Origin: Ectocarpus siliculosus
Lineage: Eukaryota; Sar; Phaeophyceae; Ectocarpales; Ectocarpaceae
Assembly: GCA_000310025.1 (NCBI GenBank)
Contig: FN649728.1
Coordinates: 750,364 to 764,443, forward strand
DNA: 14,080 nt
Reading direction: 5' to 3'
This document shows, piece after piece, positions 1 through 10,200 of this stretch; the first letter of the stretch is position 1; each line of letters opens with the position of its first letter. Both the position numbers and the translations under genes were made by a program. The notes under the pieces were generated by a model, which did not search any database, was not told where the DNA came from, and worked only from the letters and a program-made list of their open reading frames with translations.

Positions 1-97
1 TGTTTGTTTTTTTGTTGTTTTTTTTGTTTTGTTTTTTTTTATTTTTTTTTTTTGTATATTTTTTTTTTTTTTTTGTTTTTTCGTGGGTTTGTGGCAG

Positions 98-154
98 AGG
101 AAGGGGCCGGCAGGGGGGCAGCAGGCAAGAAGAGCGCGGCGGGCAAGGAGAGAG
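98..154 (+). CDS. Exon 1 (internal exon; gene starts upstream of window)
   Basis: A T-rich tract precedes the acceptor GTGGCAG and the donor is GAG/gtgcgt. The reading gives about 18 residues rich in Gly, Ala and Lys (EGAGRGAAGKKSAAGKER), entered in phase 1 and left in phase 1. That exit phase matches the 2-nt lead of exon 2 exactly. There is no domain signal, so the call rests on splice sites, composition and phase. If it is wrong, the gene could instead start inside an extended exon 2, for example near 1258. Confidence 0.5.
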
Positions 155-3100
155 GTGCGTGGATTAGGGCTAAAGTAGGCGTTGTCGTCGTATGGTTGCC
201 GGGGTCGAGGGGTCGCGGGGAGGGGAATGCCACCTTTAGGAGGGCGCGCGCTTGGATGGAGCGCTTGGGTTCTGTGTCTAGGCGCGCGAGTGACTGCACT
301 CTCATTCTGTTTAGAAATGTTCATCCAATCAAAGAAAGAAATGACACCCGGTCGAGACATAACCCCAGTCGAAGGCAGCTCTTGTTCCTTTCCGGCAGTA
401 GCGAAATCCAATCATCAATCGAGTTGATTCACCTCGCCAAGAGGTGTGCTTGTTGCCGATTGTTGTGGTCGTTGTGGGTGGACACCCTCCCTCCCATATG
501 AATGCCATCGTCCATCTTCTCAATATCAAAACACTATGTACCTGAACCCGAACCCTCCACCTGATGGAGAAACCTGGCGAGCTCGCTCCAGTCCTGGCGT
601 TGCCTCGAATGCACACAAGCGTCCACGTCGTGTGTACTCAGCGGGTACCGAGCGGTGCATATCCTCCCCTACACATTGCTTCCGTCCAATTTTCTGCCCC
701 CTCCCACACCCCCTGGGCTGAAAAGGCGGGAAGTGATGTCGACAGGGTGGGGAGAACATTTTTGAGCCCCCTTTGGCAAAGTAGGAAGGAACGGTTGGCC
801 ATCGGTGATAGGTCCTGTAGGAACGCTGCTCCGTCCACCCAACGAAGCGTGGTCAATGGTCTAGCAACTAAGGCATGCAAAACATTAAGAGTACGCCCCC
901 CCGTTCACGCCTGCATGTACCGTAGGTGATACAAGATATCACACCCCCTGGACCGATTTTCAAATCTCGATTACTCCACGAAGAGGATGCCGAAATTGAC
1001 GAGTAGCCTTTTTCGGATAGGTCTCTCTCGATGGGACGGTTCCAACGCCTCCCGCCATTTTCGGCACCGTCCCTGCTTTTCGTGCCGACATATCGAGCTT
1101 CGAAAATCGATCCAGGGGGTGTGATATCTTGTGTAACCTGCCGTATAGACCCAACTGTGCACAAATGTGCCAGTGAACATCTTCGTCTGTGAAAGAACCT
1201 CAAGTGCTTGTGCGATCTCCCAGGCGTTGGCTTGGAGTTCAAAGCGGGGGCATCTGCATGCTGATTCACCGTGTCTGGTCGCATGCTAATTGTTGCTGTG
1301 GGTGCGATAGGAAACAAGCCTTATCTGCAACCGTGTGTGTGTGTGTTTTCACCCCTGCAGTCGCCTACCGCCAGCGCCGCGCGGCGGGAACGACAGTCTT
1401 CACCTCGCGCACCGCAGTCTCCCTAGCGGGCAGCGGGGGCGCCGGCAGCGGCAGCAGCGGGCGGGGGGGCTCGTCCTTCCTCCCCGTCTCTTCTCCCGGG
1501 GGCTCCGCCGCCGCTCCCGCAGGAGGGGCGGCAGCGGCGGCGGCGGCGACAGCAACGGGGTCCCCGCAGCTGCAGCAGCAGCAGCAGCAGCGGCAGCAGA
1601 TCCCGCCACCCCCGAAGGCCTCGACCAGCCGGCTCGCGATTACGGTTTCCGGAGGCAGCGGCAGCGGGCGCTCCGCGATTTCCTTCACCGACAAAACCGG
1701 CCGGGATGCTGCCGCCGCCGCCGCCGCCGCCGCTGCCACCCCCTCCCCCGCTGGTGGAGGGGAGGAACAGGAGGGCGGCGGCGGGGAGGAGGGGGACTCC
1801 GGGGGACTGCTGCGGCCGTCGATCGTGCTGGCCAAGAACCCAAACCGCGGGGGAAACCTTTGGCCGGCCAGGCTCTGCGACAGGGATGAGGTGGAGGAGA
1901 GCTTCGCGCACTCGGACTTGAACGCGGAGGCGCAGGTGGGTCGAACCGTCGCTGGCGAGAGAGGCGTGTTGCCGTGTAGGGCGAAATTTCGTCGGATTTT
2001 TTTAGAAAACATATATAATCGAAGGAAGACGAAGGGGATGTGTTTTGTGTTGGTTTTGAATGATCGTCAGCCCTCGGTTTGTTGGAAAACTTTGCGGTGC
2101 TGTGGTTGGTTGCGAGCCTCGTTTTTTTTTATTTCTATTTTATTTTTTTTGTATGGTCTTGAACTTGGGGTTCTTGTGGGGGCAGAGCAGCACTCGTTTA
2201 GGCGTACAATATGTACCATGGGATATGCGCTATCCTGTCCGCACTCAGAATCTTCGCGTTCGCGAAATATGCACACGATTGCTTTCGTTCTGTCTTGTGC
2301 TTTTCGCTTGGACCGCAAACATACCGTAGGCACACCGTGCGCTTCGCGCCCTGCTGGTGTTCCTGTGCGAGGGGGGACATCACTATTTCGCCTGGGTATC
2401 GGTAAGTGTGGCAAGGAGGAGGGATGCGTAGCGAGGTAGCGGGGCCATCGCCGCGTCGGTTAGGTCTCGCCAAGTGCCGCAGCAGGCGGTTATGTATGTC
2501 TGAGAACGCCCGCAGGTGATGTTTTTTCACGTGGCGATGTTTTTTTCACCCCCCTGGGGCGTTCTCGAAGGATGCTGCGGGGCCCCCACTAGGCTAGAGG
2601 ATTTTTTTTTTCGTGAGCCGCTTTAGCCCCTTGGCCGGGAAGGCTCACGCTTCTCTGCACCTCTTCTGTGGCGGGATATCATTTTTACCTGCTCTGTCCC
2701 TATCTTGTGTTGTCGAATTACCACTTGTCTGTGAGCCGCTTTTAGCCCGTTGGCGGGCGAGAGTCGCGCTTCTGTGCACTCTTTGGGACATGCGTTTCTT
2801 CCCTACTCCTGCCCTTGTTTACCGAAGTTTCGGTCTGTGAGCCGCTTTTGGCCCCTTGGTGGGCGAGATATTCGGTCCCCTGCGCTCTGTTGGAACGTTG
2901 TTTTTCAGCGCTCCTGCCCTAATTTTTTTCCTTTTATTACATCAAGAAATTGTCTGTGAGCCGCTTTTAGCCCCTTGGCGGGCGAGAGCCCCACGCCTGC
3001 CGAGGAACGACACGCGCGCGAGAGCAATAACGCACAGCGATTCCCCCGTTCGCCTTAAGCCCTCCCTTGTGCCGCTGCTACTACCGGCGTTAGCACGGGA

Positions 3101-4038
3101 GGGCTTTCCTCTCTGCCCTTCCTGTCTCCTCCGATGAGGGGATGGGGGGGGGGGGGGGGGGCGAGGGGGCGCTTCGTCGGCTTTGATTACCCCGGCCGGG
3201 AAGAGATACCCCGATGTTCGGCCACAGGTCGACGATACAAACACGCCTATCATACGTTTAAACAAACCTTGTTGGTGTATGTGTGTGTTTGAGTTGGGGA
3301 TGCAAACCAGCATCTACGGTCCTGACGCTGAGAAACTCCACACTATTTAGTTTGTCGAATGAAGTAGATAAAAAAAAAATTCCTCGACTCAACCTCGCGC
3401 GCTTGCAAGGAAGGCCCTAGCTCGTGCGTTTTTTTTTTTTTTTTGTCACGCCGTGGGGCGTTACCCACTCAGAAATAGAATAGGTACGATTCGTCATTTG
3501 CGAAGCGCCTCTCGCCTTCAAACGTGCCCCCACCCCTGATATGACGTCTACCCATTGTCATTGGGCTGCGCTCGGAGCTAGTTACGAAACCGTCATTGTT
3601 CTTCCACGTTTGTGGTGTTTGCGATCGTCGTGTCTCGACCACCGTTGCGTTGCTGTACACATCCGGGTTGGCATGCTGTTATTTTTTCTATTCGCCTGCT
3701 GCAGGAGTCGGACATTTTCCCGATGCCGTCTGGGGATGAAGGCCTAGGGGCGGAGGCGGGGGAATGGCTCATTGATTTCTCCGCGGGAGTTATGTGGGCT
3801 CGTCAGGTGCGGGGTCGAAGTGAGGTGTACGTGTATCGGACAGTTTGATTTCGCCGCTATTTGTTGTGCGAACGGACTTGCAGGGCATGTGGGGCTACAG
3901 CAGGATGTTCATCGTGATACCGTAGGTGGCGTATGACGCATTATATCACCGCCCCCCCCCGGACCGATTGTGAAAGCTCGACTACACACTCGACGACGCG
4001 AAGAGCATGCGCGCATCAATTGATGCAACCTTTTCGGA

Positions 4039-4086
<48 letters not shown>

Positions 4087-7000
4087 CGACGCTTCCAACG
4101 CCAGCATTGACGTCACCGTCGCTCCTTCTGCTGTGGAGGTATCGAGCTTTTGCAAATCTGTCCAGGAGGTGTGATGTCTTGTTCTGTCGCCTATATTCCA
4201 TGGTGGCGCCGTCCTGCTTGCCCCCTGAGCCACCAGATCGGTCCCCAACCTTTCCCTGCCCCTCCGTGCCCACGCGGCACCCCGAACAGCAACATATCCC
4301 CCCGTTTCTTGCTTGCTCGAGGATGTTAACTTGCTCCCTTCTCCTTCTCTCCCGGCTCTCTTTTTCTTTCTTATCCCCGACAATCGCGAAAAACGACACT
4401 GACGACCTTGCGCCGGCGAATACAGCTGTCCGCCCTTCAGGCTGCAGAAGAAAACAAGAAGCGGGTGACCGCCGCGCCCGCCACGCCCGCCACGCCCAGC
4501 GGCCGAGGCCCGTCGTCGTCGTCGTCCCCCTCCCCAGCCGCCCCCGCCGCCGGAGGCCGCGGCCACGGGGGCCCCGTGTCTGCTGGAACGGGGGGTGGTG
4601 GCCGGTGGCCAACCGAACCGTCGGACGCGGAAGATGTTGACGTCGCCACCGGCGCCCCCTCCCCCTCCCCCTCCCCCAGGGCGAGGACCGGCGGGGCCCC
4701 CAAGCGGGGCAATCGGTGGACCAGGAGGGCGACGAGGCCTTGGTCCCCCGCGGCGAGCGCGAGGGCGGGGTGGTACCCGGGTGCGCGCGGACGGGATGGG
4801 GGGCGCGGGGGGTCTGGTGCCGATTCGACTAGCCCGAGGTGAAACGACGGATTTTTGGTGGAGGTGTTTTGTTGATTTTTCGGAGGAGAGAGAGAGGCTT
4901 GCTGGGAAAAATAGTCGGGGTGAGGGTCAGGTACCTTTTCTTGTGTATGTAACGGTTTTGGTAAGTGTTCGTCTTGGAGAAGGAGAGCTGTCTGCTCTGC
5001 TCTTGGACGGGAGTTGATTATGCGGTGAGGCGTGTTGTAGATGGTGTCTCCGTGTCTCCGTGTCTCCGGGGCGGTGGAGAGGGAGTAACCGAGAGGAGGA
5101 ATTTTCGTTTTGTTTTGTTTGAAGCAAAAATGTTCTCCTACGGCTGCACGCGGCGCAGTCATGCGGGGCGGATATTTGCCTGCTTGACCAATCACAGCAA
5201 GTAGAAGCATTTTTTTTTTTTGGTGTTTTAACGGCAATCCATGTCAACGACGGTTGGATTGTTGGGTCCTTGCACCTCTCGGTATGTTGGTCGAGGCTGG
5301 TAAAATCTCGCCAAAACGAACCGCAGAAACCTGGAAGTCCAGCCTGTCCTAACCGCAGTGTTCTCCCACGGAATCTACTCCGCTGCTGTCGCTCGTGTAC
5401 CTCGCGCCCCGTGTTGGGGCCTGCCCTACACGCGCGTGTGTGCTTTGTTTGTCCGTCCGCTTATTGAATTTTCATCGACCGCGCTAACCGGCTGACCAAT
5501 GAAAAGACGTCACTCTCACAATTGCGGGAAAACAAACGCGAGCACTCATTCTAATCAATGCGCATACATATTGTCTATGTATGCGGTTGCTACTGCTGCT
5601 GCTGCTGCTTCTGTTTCGTGCTGGACAGGAGCCGTTGCCACCCCCTCAACCGCACGGCCCACTCGTTCTTCACGGACGAGCTCGAGTGCCCGTGGCGGTG
5701 CAAGGGGTGCAGGCAGTACACGAGGAGCTGCAACTGTTCCAAGGGCATCGCAGAGTACATCCGGAGGCAGGGGGAGAGGGCCACAACGAGGTGGGCGCGT
5801 TGAGACGAGAGGATGGGCTGGTCTTCTGACGGCGCTGCCAAGCCGGTTGTTGGCCAACGAAAAAGGAGTCCGTTTTTGTTTCTCAGCTTAGGAATAAAAC
5901 ACGAAACTGGTACATCAGTCTAAGTAGTAACTCGTTGTCCGCGGGCGCGTGCTGTGGCGATTGTCGTAGTGGTGGCGGTAGTAGTGGTAGTGGTGGTAGA
6001 AGTACAAGCAACATGTTTCCAGCACGTCCACGGTTTCTGCCTTTCCCGGGGATTGCGACCCGGAAACACTGGCTGAACCGTACCACACCAGCAACGCGTT
6101 CACCTGGTACATATCGGATTCCGGTTTTGTATTCCACGGTAATATTCCACGGTATTGTCTCTTTCGCCAATCATCGCGCCGTGTTATGCCACTCTCTCCT
6201 TCTCGCTCTGTGTCTTACTCTGTCTCTGTCTCCGTCTCTCTATCTCTCTGTATCTCTTTTCGCCCCTGTTGCCGCACGCAATCGGCCAATCGATACACGT
6301 CCAGGTTCGAGAGCTTCGCCTGCCGCAACAGCCATTGCATCTACTGCAAGCCCCCCGGACTGCCGCTCTACATGGCGGAGTGGGCCGTGTCTTCGGCGAG
6401 GTGGGTCGAATTAGCACTGCTACCCCCCCATACACGCGCACGGACTACAGTAACGCCGCCGCCTAATGAAAAACCTTGTGTCGAGCGGGCCCTGTTTGCG
6501 GCGAGGTTGGTGGAAATTTTGCCGCTACTGTGATTCGCCCGCATACACGCACGGACGAACGCCACTGCCTTGGCTGTCCAGAAGTTGTCTTGCGGCGAGC
6601 CGGGTCGAACTAACACCGCTACTGCTGTACCACACACACGGACTAACGCCACTTGTGTTCGGCGAGGCGGGTCGAATTACCTCCCCCCACGGATTAACGC
6701 CACCGCCTGACAGAAACCCCGCGGTCGAGAGGTTGAGGAGCCTCAAACCTTTTCTTCGAAATGCGAAAGGAGGCGATAGCTTCCTGTGCGCGTTTCCAAC
6801 GTGCCCCCCTCCCCCCGTGTTGATGCGATGGGATTCGATGCGTGTGTGCGTTTTTGAGCGTACAGATTCAAGCTGAAGGGCGGGCAGCCGCCGCCTACCC
6901 TAGGTCGAATCCAAAAGCAAGCGGTTCCGCCCCGGTGGGAAAGGGTGAGTTGGATGTCAACGCTTGGCAGCGGTGTCACAGATGATGGTGATTTTGCTTG

Positions 7001-7200
7001 ACAACACGACGGTATGCCTCAAGACCAGCTTGTCGGGATGTTGCTTCTCTCCTGTTTTGTGTGTTTTTCGTTGTGGTAGGGTCAAGGAGGTGTTGTCTGT
7101 TGTGCGCAGTTATTTTTTGGTGTTGTTTGTCGCGGCTTGTTTCTCCAAGCGGGAGATGAACGGTGCAGCTGGTAGGCACGTGAAGGTATCTGCAGCACCA

Positions 7201-7233
<33 letters not shown>

Positions 7234-10200
7234 CAGCATTAACAGCAGCAGCACAACAGCAGCAGCTCCGTCCCAGTCATGAGTAGTTTTATCAGAAACA
7301 GTCGTGATCGACCGCTCTCTCTCTCTCTCCGTACCTCAGTTGTTTGGCCAGGTTCTCGATTCGTTCTGATCCGTCATCTTCCTCCCCTCCTCCCTACCCA
7401 AGGTAGTCCCCCCCCCCTCACCCGCCCCCCATGTCGACAAACGCCCCCTTTTTTGTAGGAGGCCATTCCGGACGGCCGTGCTAGCGCCGCCAGCGGGGTT
7501 TCCGCACGCGACGAGGAGGCCCGGAGCGTCAGCGGTAGTGGTCGAAGCGGTACGTCGGTGTTGTGCGTTGTCAGAGAGGTTTTCTTTTGCTACGTCAGCA
7601 GCCCTGGTATGGTTGTGCATTGCTGTGGTGTATGCGTGTCATGTCCCGCACGGGCGGCTTGTGGTGTGTTTGTGCAAGCGTATTTGTTTGGTCCTCAATG
7701 CTATGCGTGTACGTAGAACTTCGCATTTTTGGAGTGTTATTTGAGAGGCGTGTTGCCGCCTTACGAAAAAGAGGAGGAACGACCGTATAATGTGTGCGCA
7801 GACGTGCTGTATTTTCGTCAGTCCTGTCATTGTCGGGACTTGCCTGTACGTGCTTGTTGCCAACTCTGTCCGCCCGACCGTCACGCATCTGTATGCACGC
7901 ATCGCGTTTGTTTAGGCGGCGCGAACGAACCTCCCCGGGTACGATCGACGGAGGGGGCTGTGGAAGGTTTCCACCGGTGAGGGATGAGGGATGAGGGATG
8001 CTTGCACCGGGGTACCGGAGGCTCTCAACGCTCTCTCTCTCTCTCTGCGTAGTCTATTGTATGGCCTTGGTGTTTTTGCAGCGTTTGTCGGGGCTCTGCT
8101 CTCCTACAAGAAGACGGAGTTGGCTGTGTTGCTTTGTTGATTTTTTTTTTTTTATGAAGGGGAGAAGCCCGTTGTGACGTTCCTTGAACAAGGCCAAACG
8201 GGTATCGTCATGTTTTATTATTTCCTAATTGCGGTACATCCTTTCAAAATATTTTTGTTTTTTGCTCTCTCGCCCTCTCGACATGTTTCCCAACTGCACA
8301 TCCTGAAAACATGAGTTCGCCCCCCCCTCCCCCCCCTTCCATTTCACCGCCCCCCCCCCCTATCTTCCTGGAGGAATCCACGACAAACGGCACCACGCAG
8401 ACGGCTGGGCGCCAACGAGCGCTGCAACCAGTGCACGGGATGCCTGCTGCCCAACTGCGGAAAGTGTTGGTGAGATCCTGCAGCAGGGAGGGGGTACGGG
8501 GAATACCACATTGAGTATAACGGGGGGGGGGGGTCGGATGGAAGTGTGCGTTGTCTAGAGTACGCCGCCCGACAGCGGCTTAAGCCGTCGAGTGCACGCT
8601 TAGTCGATGGATGGGTCTCTGAGGATGGGAAGCTATTGTGTCAAGAGGCCAACAACAAAGGGCCGCTGCTTGATGCTTGCTTGCGTTGGCAAGGCCAGTG
8701 TTTCGTGTTTTTTCCCCACAAAGCTGTCACAAGACCTCTTGGGTACCTTGCCTCGCCATCCCATGCTGATAGTGACATCTGTCAAGCAAAGCCAACAGCA
8801 AAAGTACTGCTACCGAGGCCGGTAAATCTTTTGCACAACAAGAAGCAAAACAGCGAAAAAGGCTCGTTCTGCGTACGATTTCAATGCCGGCATACATATA
8901 TCTGCGTTTCGTGATGGTTTATTCTGCCCCAATTTCGCCGGAAAAACAGGGGCTGCCAACACCGAATTGAGTACGGGGGGTCCGGCCAGCGTAACCAGCC
9001 CTGCGTGGACCGCTGGTGCCGCACCAAGGCTGCCCAGCGAGAGTCGGACAAGTTAGACAAGGCGGCCCGGAGAAAGAGGGCCATGGCGGTTGGTGGCAGT
9101 GGGGTGGGCACGAAGCGCCCGCTCGAGGCGAGGTACGAGCTGCGGTGATGTGTGTACTGTATGATGGGGTCTTCGTAAGGACGAAAAGAGTTAAGGACGG
9201 CACCCTCCGCCCTTACGTTTCAGATGCATGGCGCCCCGCATAGTGTAAACGGCGGCAGGGGGGGTGTAGCTTTTGGTAACACTTTCCCGGGGGCGGGTTT
9301 TTGCAGTACAACCATGAGTGTGTGTGCTGAACAAGTGCCAGCGTTTTCAGGAGGTGTTCTGGGTGTGTACAGGAGATGCTCAGCGTTTTTCGGGCATGTT
9401 CTGGGTGTCATGGGAGATGATCACGGTTTTCGGACATATTCTGGGTGTTGTGGGAGGTTTGTGACATGTTACTCTGGCGTGCCGCCGGGGACACGGGTGG
9501 TTGTTGGTGTAGGCCAACAACGTCCTGGTGCAACACCGTCGTATGTTGTGAAATTGCCCTTTTTGCCTCTGTCGGGGGGGGTTTCTATAGGAGAAACGCA
9601 TGCACGCCACAAGTTGCAACAACAGCAGCCTACCGCCGTGTCATGAACTACAACACCTATAACATCAACATTGTTTGTGTGGTACCCCTCCCCCTCTTCA
9701 TTCACGGCATGAACTAGATATGCTTACGGCTCACGTAGTAGCGCCACTTCACATGTGCTGACTCACTTACATGTCTTCGTGGCACCAATGCAATGCACAT
9801 GTGCTGGACCTTAACATGTCTTTAGCAGCGCCATTTCACACGTGCTATATATGCATGACTCGCTACGTGTCCAAGCAACACAAATTCACTCACGTGTGCT
9901 GCTGTACCCCCGCCCCTTGCACCAAACCAGCGGCGAAGACTACGAGGGTGACTATGGCGGGGGTGACGTGTTCGCCGACAAGCGCTTCCGTCGCCGCACA
10001 CCCAAGGGCACAGCAGCGGCGGCGGCGGCGGCAGCGGCGGCGGGGCGGACCTCTCCGACCCCGACGGGGACGGCCGTTTCCGGCGGGGACTACAGCGGGC
10101 TTTCCTACGTCTTCGCGGGGGAGGGCAAGGGCGACGGGGGGGGGGGTCTGCCGCGGCCGAACCACGAGGCTGCGCACGTGAGTACCGGCCGGCCGGTTTC

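Larger units (their letters stand above)
155..1360 (+). other. Intron 1 (1206 bp)
   Basis: No coding exon is seen. The left part (155-705) has no recognisable content. It then holds a decayed LINE 3' end (about 706-902) followed directly by a terminal-inverted-repeat element (about 920-1147). The right end has a short (GT)n run before the acceptor CCCCTGCAG at 1360. Open frames in this stretch are not supported by any domain. Confidence 0.55.
3807..4425 (+). other. Intron 4 (619 bp)
   Basis: About 45 percent of this intron is a terminal-inverted-repeat element (3920-4194) containing a long (CT)n run. The remaining sequence has C/T-rich tracts leading to the acceptor GAATACAG. Without the element the intron would be about 345 bp, close to its neighbours. 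Confidence 0.7.
9133..9930 (+). other. Intron 12 (798 bp)
   Basis: It contains two unrelated tandem repeats: a three-copy 41-bp array (9341-9464) and a degenerate array rich in CACATG/CACGTG palindromes (about 9736-9902). No exon of suitable phase was seen between them. It ends in C-rich sequence and the acceptor CAAACCAG. Confidence 0.65.

Noticed and set aside
4-77. T-rich run at the left edge as a reversed poly(A) tail of a retroelement
   Set aside because: No element sequence can be seen next to it, and it serves well as the pyrimidine tract before the exon 1 acceptor at 97.
1258-1360. Start codon at about 1258 as the true beginning of the gene
   Set aside because: The frame is open, but the sequence (Cys-rich, with a GT microsatellite) looks intronic, and the acceptor at 1360 joins exon 1 in phase. 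It remains a fallback if exon 1 is wrong.
1365-2012. Long reverse-strand open frames (215 and 162 aa) opposite exon 2
   Set aside because: They are reverse readings of GCC/GGC-rich coding sequence, composed of Pro, Ala, Cys and Arg runs, with no domain. The forward strand carries the PWWP signal.
2613-3005. CRISPR-like array
   Set aside because: Units are 105-120 bp, degenerate, without constant short repeats and unique spacers of equal size, and the context is a eukaryotic intron.
3933-4640. Forward 235-aa open frame
   Set aside because: It runs through the MITE-like element and its (CT)n run, then reads exon 5 in a wrong frame.
4437-5237. Reverse-strand 266-aa open frame
   Set aside because: It spans exon 5, its donor and intron 5, and is Pro/Arg-rich without domain content. 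The GC-rich composition explains the lack of stops.
5629-6400. EsV-1-7 repeat, zf-4CXXC_R1 or CRC (tesmin) domain for the cysteine cluster
   Set aside because: The spacings do not fit: EsV-1-7 needs C-x4-C-x16-C-x2-H, and the others need more C-x2-C or C-x-C pairs than are present. Only short likenesses (SCNCSKG) exist.
6888-6944. Shorter exon 8 using the acceptor at 6887
   Set aside because: It would be entered in the wrong phase from exon 7 (a stop follows in that frame), while the acceptor at 6865 fits.
8555-8572. Possible third LINE 3' end (AGAGTACGCC)
   Set aside because: The ten shared bases have no matching sequence upstream, so it is taken as chance.
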